A stretch of 64,000 nucleotides of DNA from Carnegiea gigantea (lineage: Eukaryota > Streptophyta > Magnoliopsida > Caryophyllales > Cactaceae). Below the pieces are notes generated by a model. The model had not been told where the DNA came from. It saw nothing but the letters and a program-made list of their open reading frames with translations, and made no database searches. A program made the translations under genes and the position numbers. Position 1 is the stretch's first letter; each line of letters begins with the position of its first letter. Below, in pieces: positions 13,047 to 23,740 of this stretch. Location: assembly GCA_029747015.1 (NCBI GenBank), contig JAKOGI010000083.1, positions 559,501 to 623,500 on the forward strand, in the 5' to 3' direction.

Positions 13047-14562
13047 CTAAACCCTAAATAAAAAACTCCAAAAACTACCACTAACTACATATACAAAGCA
13101 TAAGCCAAACCAAAATATAATGACTAACTCCTCCATACTTAAATCACACATTACCTTTAATGTGGGCACATAATAGAAAAAGGGAAGGAGAGTAGAGAAA
13201 GTAACTAGAAAGAAGTTATTAGAGGAGGATGGGGTGGTTGGCCATAAGAGATATGCCAATCCTGCCACGTCTCTAAACATGCCATACAGTCCTCGAAATA
13301 TTGAGTTTAGGTAGCAAGCATCTCACAAAGCTCATCATGCCGCTCTTGAACGAAGTCCCAGAGAGCGGCATTCTTAGAAGCAACAAATGCTCAAATGGAA
13401 ATTTGCTCCTCTTGAATGGATCTGAAGGTGTCTTGGAGGTCGATATAGTAAGTAGGATGTGGTTGAGAGGAAGACCTAGGTCTGGCTTGACTAGAATGAG
13501 GGGTTGGATGATGGGGTGCAGGTTCAACAACTTCCTCATCACCAGGCACCCAATAAAGGTTAGCCTGGTGAAGTAAGGTGTTTCGATCAAAATTGGGAAG
13601 CAGCAAAAGGCGGTCCCTAGGGTAAATCCAACACAAACATTGAGCTTTACTTTACAAAAGTTCATAATTTCAAAACCAGCTTGATCAAGCTGCTCAGACC
13701 CAGAAACTCTATCCTCAGGGTTGGACTCAACACCTAAAAATCTAGCAATAGTAGTCATAATCCCACCTATGACTATCTTACCTTTAGTGCTTACAGCAAC
13801 ACTATGCAATTGCCTGGTTAAAAAGGAACCGGGGTCAAGGTGGACACCATCAAGCATACATGACAAAAAGTACAACTAAGATAATCTCAGGGCATTCAGA
13901 CTATCGTCCTGAGCAAAAAGGGAACAAGCTAAAATACGCTAAGCTACTCTAATGCAAGGGTTTCAAATATGTATGTACTTTGATGAACTAGTGCTGCACC
14001 TAACACTCCCCAAAAGCTCACCCCAAAACGCGCTTAGGTCAAATTTGCGGGGGACTTGGCGGTTCAGTAAATCTATACTAGGTGGAAAACCAAAGATACT
14101 GTTAAAGGTACCTAAGTTCAGTTTATATAATTGACCCTGTAAATAAAACAATATATAGCCGGCTTAACATTGAGGTCCCCTAATGACCTCGACATGGAGT
14201 GTACTTAAAAATTCTAGGGTCAAGTCCTAATATTTATACCCTTTGATTTCTAAAAGGTGTCCCATACCACCTCTTGCAAATAACCATCGAATATCATCCA
14301 ACATTCCTAACCAGGCTAATAGTTCATCACCATAATATCAAGTTGCTATAACCATATGTTCATTCAAGCAATTGTATCTAGCAACATGATCAGGATGTGC
14401 CAAACCAAAAGGGTGAAGAATGTTACCTCTAGCACGTGCGTTGGTAGAGCTTCGGGATGTCCTTTGAGACCGAGGTGGTGCTTGACTTGAAGATCCAAAC
14501 TCCTTGGTACTCCTTTGTCTCTTGGTTGGTGCCATTGTTGCAGAAACCAAAACAAAAACCAA
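13047..14562 (-). pseudogene. Accessory reading frame of the Athila-like element (ORF-1/plant transposon protein type)
   Basis: Read on the minus strand from about 14535, the frame opens MAPTKRQRSTKEFGSSSQ, a basic Ser/Gln-rich start. Further blocks include YKLNLGTFNSIFGFPPSID (14060-14130), FDLSAFWGELLGS (about 14000-14040), and LDPGSFLTRQLHSVAVSTKG with GGIMTTIARFLG (13740-13850). They occupy at least two frames with stops between, so the gene is broken. This style matches the domain annotated in plants as Athila ORF-1 or putative plant transposon protein, and the position downstream of pol corresponds to the so-called env-like slot. I see no signal peptide or membrane span in the readable pieces. 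Confidence 0.55.
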
Positions 14563-15549
14563 AACTAAAACTAAATAGAAAATTTGAAGAAGAAAAATGA
14601 AGAAATTAAGTAAAAAGAAGGAGAATAAGAGAGAGCAGAAGATGGGTATGGTGGATGACTGAAGTGAGATGAATTTGATGAAAAATAAGAAGAAAGAAAT
14701 GAAATTTATGGGGAAAGAGAAAAGATAGAATGAAAGGGAATGATTTTGGGTGAAAAATGAGTGAAAATGGAGAAGAAATGAGGGAAGATTGAAGGTATTA
14801 GCTATGGAGGTTTTAGAGAGAATGTCATGAGGTTGAAGATGAAATGTGAGGAAGACAAGTGGGCACTACGGTCAAAAACCTAGAGCCGTAGCGGTATGCC
14901 ACGGACCGTAGGGTTCACCACAGTCTGACTGTGGAGCCTGCTGGTCTCGGTTTTTTTTAATTTTCTAAGTTGGCACTCCATGACTGTGGTTTTGGGGATC
15001 TGGCCATGGTGCCAAACATTTGATTCATAGTTTTTTTTAATTTTTGTTTCTCTCTTCTCTCTTTTTTTTCTTCACAAACTACCAAAATAGCAAAAAAAAA
15101 AAAGTTAGGAAAAGAAAAAGGAAAAAGAGCTTGGGTTGCCTCCCAAGAAGCCCCTTCTTCTATGCTTGGTCCAGATAAGTAAGTGTATGGACATGGACTT
15201 TATCCCGAACCACAAAGTCAAACTTCTTCTGTCGAAGGTACCATCGCAAAAACTCAAGTTGAAGGTCCTTCGTCTTCATAACCTGACGTCATAATGCACT
15301 ATCTGCATAGAAAACAAAGCACACTCGTGCCCTATCAGGCGGGTCACTGTCAACTTGTTCAACCCCCATATCAAAGTCTCCATCAAATCCTTTCATAGGG
15401 GGCATAGAGAGAACAACTTGTGCGAACCTGCAATAGTTTCTCATAGAAGACTCGTTAAGTACTAGGACCTCAATGTCGGGTGTGTTAGGTACCGTAGGAG
15501 CAGTAAACTCCACCTTAACATACCTTTGGTCAGGGTCCTCATAAGAAAT
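14563..15549 (-). other. Linker between the protease remnant and accessory frame
   Basis: Where RT, RNase H and integrase should be there is only about 1 kb. A short frame at 15289-15513 (FAQVVLSMPPMKGFDGDFDM) and a block reading LQLEFLRWYLRQKKFDFVV (near 15210-15270) look protein-derived but match no pol domain I know. A run reading GLLGRQPK near 15125-15155 is typical of the junction upstream of Athila accessory frames. This suggests an internal deletion or a non-autonomous design. Confidence 0.5.
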
Positions 15550-15990
15550 TCAGCCAGAATCAGGAGGGTCTTCACAATTCAAGACATCAATCTCAGAAGA
15601 AAGGGGTAATGCATCCAATAAAGAAGAGCTAGGAGAAACCACGTCTTCCTTTGTATGATAAAACATGACATATTGCCCTTCTACCTTAAATGTAATCCGT
15701 CCCTTTCTAACATCAATATGGTAACCAACTGTAGCTAAAATGGGTCGATCTAGGATAACTTGTGCATCATCAACTTCAGGCATATCAACTATAATAAAGT
15801 CTTCCAATACCCAAATATCTCCTATATTGACTGGCACATTATCCAATCTGCCTAAGGGTTGTGTCTCAGAACTATCAGCTAACTATAGTGAAAATGGTGC
15901 GGCTAGTAATGGTCCTAGGTGAAGCTTATGAAACAAAGAATACGGTGTTACACTAACACTTGCAACTAGAGCATATAAAGCTCTCTCAAT
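15550..15990 (-). pseudogene. Aspartic protease domain remnant of the Athila-like element
   Basis: The readable part (15550-15846) runs from DNVPVNIGDIWVLEDFIIVD through VILDRPILATVGYHIDVRKG, matching the second half of an Athila-type retroviral-like protease, including the I/V-L-x-R-P block. Just upstream, at about 15935-15975, the expected active-site segment reads LVASVSVTPYS and has no catalytic aspartate. A stop separates this segment from the rest. The protease would therefore be inactive even apart from the stop. Confidence 0.65.
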
Positions 15991-17560
15991 TTCGACTTTT
16001 CCCACAATGCAGGGGATAGAAAAACTACTTGGGTCAGGGAGCTTAGGGGAAAAATTATCAAAAACTCTACAATGTCATTCTCTACAAATATAGCAGTCCT
16101 GCCACCATTGGTGCTTTCTTTATTTCCATCCATGATTATTTCCCCACCCTCTTCCATTGGTACATCCTTCGGGTCAGTTAAGTCCTCTATTTCTTCCTTT
16201 AAAGTGACGTAGCTACAATGCTCATGTGGGTTAGGTTCGGGTTTGCTAGGAAGTCTATCCGAGGGTGTAGATGAAAAACTAGCTTTTTGGGCAATTTGGG
16301 CTTCCAACATCCTATTATGAGTTGTAAGCACATCAATCATTGAGCATAATTACTTAGTATACTCATCCGGTATTTGTTGCGCCATAAGCATACTTTTAAT
16401 CATCACTTCTAAATTGGACTTTTGGGGCATTTGAGAAGAGAATAGGGGTCTTTGAAAACTAGGGGGTGCTCTAGCATTTATTGGGGGCACATTTGATGGG
16501 TTTGGATTGGACCTGTAGGAGAAATTTGGATGATTCTTCCAACCCGGATTATAGGTACTAGAATAAGGGTCATTGGCCAGACTCGGGTTGAAGTTTTGAA
16601 CATAGTTAACTTCACTAGGGTCTTAGGAAAAAGGACTTCCAACTTGACAGTTCAAAGTTCTATGCTCAATAGAACCATAATTTCACAAGGGGAAGGGCCA
16701 CTAGAATTCACAGTATTAACATTCATTCGGTCCAGTCTTTCAGTCATTGCATCTACTTTAGCAGAAAGTAAAGTAAGTGCATCAATTTCAAGTTTACCTT
16801 CAGCCTATTTAAGCTGGCCGCATTCGGTGGACCATTAAAAATTATTAAGTGCCATCCCCTCGATTATATTATAGGCTTTATCCTCAGTTTTGTTCATCAA
16901 GGTTCCTCCTGCCACCACATCAATAGTGGACCTCACAAACTAGGTCACACCATTATAAAAGGCTTGGATAATCATCCATCGCCGAAGACCATGATGGGGG
17001 CATAGGCACCGTAAATCTTTCAACCGCTCCGAAGCTTTTGTCAACTCATCCTAATTTGGTGATTTGATTTCTCAAGCTTGTTGTTTTGCTCGGAGGGAAA
17101 AACTTGGTAAGGAAGGCTCTTGTCAACTCATCCCAAGTGATAATACATCCAAATTAAATGGCAAGGAGTGTAACTAAGCCCTTGCTTTATCCCTCAAGGA
17201 GAAAGGAAATAGGCGTAGGCAAATCGCATCAGTGGAGACTCTATTAAGCTTTAACATATCGCACACCTCTAAAAAGACCGAGAGATGTAGATTCTTATCA
17301 TCCAAAGACGTTCCTCCAAACTGGGATTGTTGCACCATCGAAATGAATGCTGGTTTGAGCTCGAAATTATTGGCATCAATAATAGGGCGACCGATGCTTG
17401 AGGAAATCCCCTAAACTCCAGGGGCAATGAAATCTTAAAGTGTTCTTCTTTGGTCACCTCCTCCACCTATCATGTTTGTTGAATTCCTTCTAGCCTCGCA
17501 TTTTTGTTCTTCAATCCTTTGCTTCTTCCTCCTTAAGCAAAAGGTCCTTTCAATCTAGGG
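15966..17560 (-). pseudogene. Gag remnant of the Athila-like element
   Basis: Minus-strand blocks from right to left: DELTKASERLKDLRCLCPHH (about 17000-17060), RRWMIIQAFYNGV (about 16945-16985), TIDVVAGGTLMNKTEDKAYN (about 16870-16930), then a Pro/Asn-rich stretch ending YNPGWKNHPNFSYRSNPNP (about 16500-16560), and finally IDVLTTHNRMLEAQIAQKAS (about 16280-16340). The order matches Athila-type gag. Several in-frame stops are present. Gag would form the particle that packages element RNA in the cytoplasm. Confidence 0.75.
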
Positions 17561-17714
17561 ATCGGGTTCGTACAAGACTGGACTTCGCATAAACAAGAAA
17601 AATTCCTGTAAGCACTATCACCAACACTACCAGCATAATTAAACAAGAAAAGAAAATAACAATAAAAGACGATAAAATACTTAGTCACTTTCACAAGACT
17701 AACTCAATAGTTAA

Positions 17715-17747
17715 CAGTTTAGTCCTCGGCAATGGCACCAGAAAACT
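17715..17747 (-). other. Primer-binding site, tRNA-Asp type
   Basis: Next to the 5' LTR the minus strand reads TGGTGCCATTGCCGAGGA (about 17723-17740). This is the complement of the plant tRNA-Asp 3' end, with transitions at a few positions as expected from decay of methylated cytosines. Athila elements are known for this primer. Confidence 0.75.
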
Positions 17748-19011
17748 TGACCACCGCTGCAAGCACAAGGGTAGTCGTAGTATAAATCAAAAATATCATC
17801 GCTCAGGGATTAATGTAATCTATCAAATCTTGTCTGTCAGAATATGCTCAGTAAAATTCTAATTCAAATGGTTCGATTTAACAACTTCTAATTCATTAAT
17901 TTTTAAATCAATTAAGGGAACATGCCTAGAATTTATCCAGTTATGAAAAGTGATTGGATCAAAACGATAAATATATGCTTTTTCTCTAACCGGTTAATCT
18001 TGAGGAATTGCAATCTATCTAAAAATTTGGCCTATTGTTTCGAAATAAACCAAATTTGCCTAAACTTAGCAAAAGTCATTCTTTCGAACTAATTTGTCTT
18101 AATCCAAGTTAAATATCTTCGATTACTTTCTAGTCCTCCTAATATCTTTCGAGACGACGTTATATCAAGTTTTATCAAGCAGTCCAACAATCCAACGTCA
18201 CCTTTCAGTTTTTCATTCGATTGTTTCAAGTGCGCAAGCAAACTTTGGCCAAAAATCTACTCACAATATGATAATCACTCAATAAAACGAAATCAAATCA
18301 ATCGTAACAATAAGCATAGTTCTTTAGATTAAAACATGATCCAACAACAATTTCCTAAACTACTAAATCCCTAAACAAAGATCAAACTACTCACACATGA
18401 TTAAGGATTAAACAACTAACCAACGTTTTGCGAAATCTGAGAAAGGGGCTTGACTGAGAATAGTCTTGAACCAAGGGCTTCAAAACCGCCTCAAGATCAA
18501 ACAATCATACTCAAGATTACTCACCAATACAAATACCAAACTTAAATCTAAACTAAATAGAACAAAAATTTGAGAAGAAGAATAAACTATGCTACTCTAT
18601 GCTCCTATGCACTTTCGTCTGCTCTACTACTGCCTGAACGAATCCTTTTTATAGAAAAACCAGGATATTTTTAGCCACACAGGCGAAGGAAAATGAAGAG
18701 GCAACAGTTTCTCTATTCACAATGTTCAGTGGTAGACACCACGTTGCTGTCGTAGTCTGTGCAAGACCCAACGTTCTGCTCTTTTCTTGCTCCGTGAGCA
18801 TAGTATCACATGTGTGTCTATGGGGGAGGTCAAAAGACATCTATTAAGGGCAAATGTTGAGTAAAAAGGCTTAAAATCCTGCAAATTACTTTAAACAACC
18901 ATACCCAAGCATACATCGAGAATAGGAGTATAAATAATAACATTAGGTAGATAGTTCTTCTAAAAATGAGCAAAATAGCCCTAAAATGATGTATATATTA
19001 AGCACTTATCA
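17748..19011 (-). repeat. Athila-like 5' LTR (right copy)
   Basis: Starts TGACCACCGCT and ends CACTTATCA on the plus strand. It aligns with the left LTR at 10204-11481. GTCAA at 19012-19016 completes the target duplication. Confidence 0.9.
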
Positions 19012-19670
19012 GTCAATAGTCTAGATTGATAGTGTTCCATTTTCACACTATGAGAGAGCTTTTACGAACCTTTTTTCTTATCGACACCCTCCATAGACGA
19101 GGTCATTCTCCATCTTTTGAAATCTCAACTGATTTTACATGTCACCCCCTTTTGCTAACTTTCTTTTCCTGCATGAAAAGGGATCTGAAGATGACATAAC
19201 GCCACAAAGGTCTCATGCATGTTGTTCTGGAGAAGTTCTTCTACACGAGCGCAAGACTTGCCTTACTCTTTTCGAGTACGATAAAGGAGTCCTTATCTCG
19301 ATTCTCCATAGAGGTCGAACTGCTTCAAGTTTACAACCCCAAAGATTCTTACCCTATGTCTACTTCCTTAGGGGGGACCGTATGTACCTCGCATTTTATA
19401 TGGACACTCTTCTTCTTGAGTAGTCTGTGATGATCCTCCACACCATTCTTGGGTCCTGAGGGCAATCCTCAAATAGATGCAGGCACAAGTCATGCTTCAA
19501 TTAACTCCGGTTGTGCCTCAGGTTATGTTGACTACTTCTTTGGTCGAACCAGCAGTGGGTTCTCAGATGGTCAGTAAGGACAACATGCCAATTTATGATG
19601 CTTTTACTGTAATTGCACTCTTATGTAATATAACTTTTCTACAGGCCCGTTATGACTCTAATGCAAATTA
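19012..19670 (+). pseudogene. PMD-like gene, continuation after the Athila insertion
   Basis: Once the Athila element is set aside, the exon that starts at 10192 continues at 19017. Coding-like blocks follow on the plus strand, for example FANFLFLHEKGSEDDIT (19150-19200) and RFLPYVYFLRGDRMYLAFYM (19340-19410). Stops occur soon after. A GT at 19609 and a TTTCTACAG ending at 19644 look like intron borders. The region past the PMD core is not assignable to a domain. Confidence 0.45.
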
Positions 19671-19816
19671 GCCCTCATTTCTCCCAAACATAATAAAGAT
19701 AAAATACAAAAAAGACACAATAAGTACTTAACAGATCTGTGGTCCTGAGTAATAATTTGAGAATTTTATTGAATAACAGCCAAATTACAAATAATTGTAA
19801 CTACAATATCAAAAGA

Positions 19817-19893
19817 GATAACAATAATAATAATAATAACAACAACAACAACAACAACAACAATAACAACAATAACAACAGCAATAATAATAA
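19817..19893. repeat. AAT/AAC trinucleotide repeat
   Basis: A compound run of AAT and AAC triplets. It yields an Ile/Val-only minus-strand tail at the end of the 19766-20092 frame, which is not a protein feature. Confidence 0.95.
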
Positions 19894-20470
19894 CTAAAAA
19901 GCAGCTTAGTGGCTCGTCAGGGAGCCCAATTGGGTTATCCACCAGGGAAACTTTGTCGAGTCCATCTTGGACTCTGTATTTTACGTAGACCAATTTGGAC
20001 TTGGCTGTTAACTGTAATGGAGAACAGGAACTAAGTTGATTCCTCAGTGAACAGTGTGCCCAAATTCTACTTGGATTTGGATCATTTATCACTTGCGACT
20101 ATAAATTAAAGTTGTTTATTCTTCGAATCTCATCAATTGATATAGCAATCTCGTAAGTTCTAAAAATCATAACGTATTTCAAAAAGGTTCTGACTTCTTG
20201 ACTCTTTTCCCTTGATGTCGTAGATAAGCATGAACTTAAGAACCTCCATTTGAGTAGCCTTCGGAGTCTGCGCCAAACCAAGATATCTTAGGAGTTCCTT
20301 AGAGCTGCTTCTACCTTTTGGGAGCCTAAACTTCATATCTTCTGTTTCAAGACGCAAATTATGTCCATTAATCGAGGAATTTAGTGCTGTTATAGGCTTC
20401 CCACTCTATTGCCCTTCTGTTCTTCTGTATATCCCAAGAGATTTGTCTCTTAATATAGCCGTGTCTTAGG
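19890..20470 (-). pseudogene. Unidentified minus-strand coding-like fragment
   Basis: Two minus-strand frames join into a plausible protein piece: LRLETEDMKFRLPKGRSSSK and RYLGLAQTPKATQMEVLKFM (20160-20357), then after a frame change YEIAISIDEIRRINNFNL (20100-20160), a stop, and INDPNPSRIWAHCSLRNQLS (20030-20092). The amino acid mix looks protein-like rather than random, but I do not recognise the family. It lies on the opposite strand to the PMD-like gene and on the Tat strand, so it may be Tat-derived or a separate insertion. Confidence 0.35.
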
Positions 20471-21669
20471 CATAAGTAAGGAAGATGCTGCTACCATAGG
20501 CACCGAGGATGAGGTAGATTTTATGGCTTTGATTCCTTATTTTCTAAAGGGGAACAAGTTAAAAAAGCCCTTGATTATGTGTATAGATGTAGTACTCTTC
20601 TTTTCCCTCTCGAGACCTTCCTATTTGTTGGTGATTCTACAAATAACGGACCAGCCATGCTTTTGGGTATAGTCGAAGCATTGTGTCATGACCAAACACC
20701 AATGCCCCTTATTTATTGGTGATTCTACAAATAGAAGACCAGCCATGCTGTTGGATATAGTGGAAGTGTTGTGTCATGACCAAACACCAATGCCCCCTTT
20801 GTCACCGCTAAGACCATACTGTGTCTAGACCATATTCACCACCACCTAAGCATGTTCTTCTCTGGGAGCCTATTATTGTTACAGGTGGCCTTTCAGGCCT
20901 ATTGGGCTGAGAACCCAACCATAATACCCCCTGGATTAGTCCTTTCTTCTTTTTTTGTGTTTTGTTTCTCTGCTCTAATTCTCTGCTTTTTTGTTATGTG
21001 TTCTGCTTAGGCCCTAGAAACACAGTCGGTATCTTAGGCCTAACTGAATTTCTTTTTTTCCTTCTTTTAATTTCTGTTTATGCAAATTTGGCTGTTAGAG
21101 CATTAAGACTGATTGAGGCCCCGAGGAATATGGATATGTGCCTAACTCTTCAATTTTGCCAAAGAAAGAGATTGATTAAGGACCAATCTATGGCAAACTG
21201 GATTGGTTTCTTAGAGAAGGATCCTCTTCTCCATTAGGTGATTTGGTGGTGGCGTCCATGAGGATTTATAACCAATGGGGGACACTTTTCGTATATTTGT
21301 GTCATTGATATGACCACAAGAACTTACTCTTTCCTTGGCCGACTAGTGCGATAATTGGAACATAGACAATTTATCCATGTAATGGATTGTATTACTGATG
21401 GGAGCTATAAGAACGATCCTTCCTATATTAAGTCTTAGGTGGACTACTGGCCGCACTATCCCAGTATTGTGATACCCCTATCCCATGATCCACAAGTGTC
21501 TCTGTGTGATGCTGAGGTAGGGAAGATTTTTTACGATAAGGGGAATGCCACCAAGGAAGGAATGCCTAAGTGCAACTCATTTCAAAGTGGGAGAAAGAGA
21601 GCCAAGGATCCTACCCTACAAAAGACAGCACCCCTGGTCAAGAAGGATAAGAACATGAAGAATGATTAG
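20471..21669 (+). pseudogene. PMD-like gene, 3' part
   Basis: Plus-strand blocks: EDEVDFMALIPYF (about 20500-20545), ALRLIEAPRNMDMCLTLQFC (about 21100-21165), MANWIGFLEKDP (21190-21230), and the last frame 21439-21669, which ends with a Lys-rich tail (RKRAKDPTLQ, VKKDKNMKND) before the TAG. The basic tail would suit a nuclear protein. The segment contains an 88-bp tandem duplication and several stops. Joining it to the PMD-like exons is inferred from strand, order and the absence of another start. Confidence 0.4.
20623..20798. repeat. 88-bp tandem duplication
   Basis: ATTTGTTGGTGATTCTAC at 20623 recurs as ATTTATTGGTGATTCTAC at 20711, and both copies run on to CACCAATGCCCC with few differences. 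The second copy disrupts the reading frame of the first. Confidence 0.9.
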
Positions 21670-22199
21670 GACTTTAACTTTATCTCTTTGTTTTAGAATA
21701 CAATTTTAATTTTTTTTATAGTAGTATGCTATTAGGACTTCCGCTCTGGGTTGTATGCTTTTAGCATTATAGATGGCAATAAAAGTATTATAATTTTACT
21801 CTTATTACCATCATTGTGAATCCTGAATTTGTTTGAACTTCCAAATCATGTGGCCCAATCCAATTTTCCTACTGGCACAACTTAAAGCCCAACCGAGTTT
21901 GCTTTGAGGAAGCTCAACCCCATTTTATCAAAACTGTTCTGACTTTCTTTATAAAAAAAGGCATAATTTCCTATTATTGGACCATTAGGCCTAGCACTCA
22001 CTTAGTCTACTCCCTTTTTTTAAACAGACATGTAAATAATAACAAGTAATTAGGTCAGGGCGTCAGGTTTCCTATGTATTAGGAATGTGGAATCAAGCCT
22101 TTGTAGTTCATCATGCATTACTATTACTTATTATTTTTTATTTTTATAGGCCTAGCATAATCCTTGTGAACTTGTTATATGTCCAATCATAGAGGAGGC
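21670..22199. terminator. 3' end of the PMD-like gene with AATAAA, then spacer
   Basis: T-rich sequence follows the stop at 21669. AATAAA at about 21778-21783, in an AT-rich context, is a plausible plant poly(A) signal. The rest of the interval shows no coding. The gene would converge with the Tat integrase on the other strand. Confidence 0.4.
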
Positions 22200-22616
22200 C
22201 AAGTCGTCTCCTCCTTTTGGGGTTGTTATGGACTTTAATGAATAGTAAACTTACTAGGGATAACACTTCTTTAACTAATCAATATTAATATATAATGTAC
22301 AATCCTTTCCATCCATATTCATAAGTTTTAATGCTCCACCTGGCAAGATGGTTTTTATGATGCATAGGCCCAGCTAGTTGGGTTTGAACTTTCACCTTAA
22401 GTCCTTTATTGGGGTCCTTATTTCCTTGAAGAGTAGGTCTCCCTCATGGAGGTCTCCAGACCTAACTTTCTTATTGAATGCCCTTGAAATCCGAGCTTGG
22501 TAAATTTAGACATTATGTAATGCCCTTAATCACCTTTCATCTAACATTACCACTTCCTCATATAAAGAATTTACCCACTCATACTCTTGGATTCGACTCT
22601 CTATAATTACCCTAAG
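22200..22616 (-). pseudogene. Tat integrase, C-terminal remnant
   Basis: The minus strand from 22616 reads LRVIIESRIQEYEWVNSLYE, then VVMLDER, then FNKKVRSGDLHEGDLLFKEI (about 22420-22490). This is the pattern of the Tat/Ogre integrase C-terminal region, the DNA-binding part of the protein that inserts element cDNA in the nucleus. Several stops are present. Everything upstream in the gene is cut off at 22616 by the LTR of the gag-only array, and the integrase core is not found anywhere in the window. Confidence 0.7.
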
Positions 22617-23740
22617 TGATGCAGAGCAAACCATGAAGAGTGGAATTTCCTCCAAGCTAAAACCAACGTACAAATAAGAATAACAATGATATTTGAAAGT
22701 AGGACTTAAATTCTTGAACCTCCAAGGCTGTTATTGATTTCGGGCCTTTAAAATCACAAGTAAGATAAGTGTCTAAGAAAATTAGTAGCCCTTAACAAGA
22801 AGATTAGCCTACCTATTCACTGAAAATCACTTCATTAGCTCATTTTCAATTCTCTGGGTAGAATATTTTAACTCATTTCTAGCTCAGCTTTGACCATGCA
22901 AATAGGATCCAATATTTGAAAATTATATGTAGATGGATAGCCCCATATGTCTATTTTCCAACTAACTTTGAGCCACATTTAAACTCTAAGACTTGGACAC
23001 CCTATGGATAGTTAACCAAGCAAAGGTTCATCCAGGGTTAGAAAATACAGGGTTTTAGTTATAGGAGAAATTGGGGAGGATACAACTGTAATCTTAGAGA
23101 TTAATCAATATGAGGTGATTTCTCACAATCAAGGGAAGATATTCCAAGTGATGAAACCTCCATTGGTGGAGTAGAACCTTCTCAAAGCTCTCTAAAAAAT
23201 AGAAGATGAATCCTGAAAAATACAACTCACCTTGATTGTAATTATCTTAAGGATCTTCATTACTTGTCTGGGATATTTTGTAATCCTCCTATTGGCCCAC
23301 TTACCTCACTAATGTAACAGCTAATCCCCCTCCAATTGGGTTTTTATAGACCCAGTTACCTCCATTAAAATTCAGACTTATTCAATGATATGAGAGCTCA
23401 AAGCTGAGGGCTTTTTCTCAAAATCTTTATCTCTCTTAGGAGGGTGGTAATTTGAGTTCATCCCTTTAATTTAATCCTTGGTTCTAAGGCTTTACAGCAT
23501 TAGAGGGTGGGTTAATTTAATATAGGTGGTGGTTTAACCTTTAGCCTAGATATATCCCTTTGATTAATCTCTTGGCTTCCTATTTTAAGTATTAAACAAA
23601 TTTCATTAGAAGAGCTCTATTTGTGGATTGTTTCTCCCTCTCTTGGTTCATCTTCAGAAAGATTGATCTTCAACATCCTTTGGGCTCATCTTCAAAAATT
23701 TCCCATCTTTATTTGGTCAAATGAAATTCAACATGGATCA
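22617..23740 (+). repeat. Array LTR 1
   Basis: Starts TGATGCAGAGC and ends ACATGGATCA. It aligns with 25506-26644 and 28422-29579. The left border coincides with the break in Tat integrase. Confidence 0.8.

Larger units (their letters stand above)
10204..19011 (-). mobile_element. Athila-like Ty3/gypsy element lacking RT, RNase H and integrase
   Basis: An 8.8-kb element on the minus strand, bounded by LTRs of 1278 and 1264 bp and a GTCAA duplication. In element order it holds the 5' LTR (right), a PBS matching tRNA-Asp, gag, an aspartic protease remnant, an accessory reading frame, a purine-rich tract and the 3' LTR (left). The protease-to-accessory interval has no recognisable RT, RNase H or integrase, so the element would need an autonomous relative. 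Gag and the accessory frame are broken by many stops. The LTRs differ at roughly one base in ten by eye, indicating an old insertion. The lineage call rests on the tRNA-Asp PBS, the gag/protease style and the LTR start TGATAAGTACTTA. Confidence 0.8.

Noticed and set aside
13273..13875. 200-residue frame as an independent gene
   Set aside because: It is one segment of the Athila accessory frame; the neighbouring segments continue in other frames.
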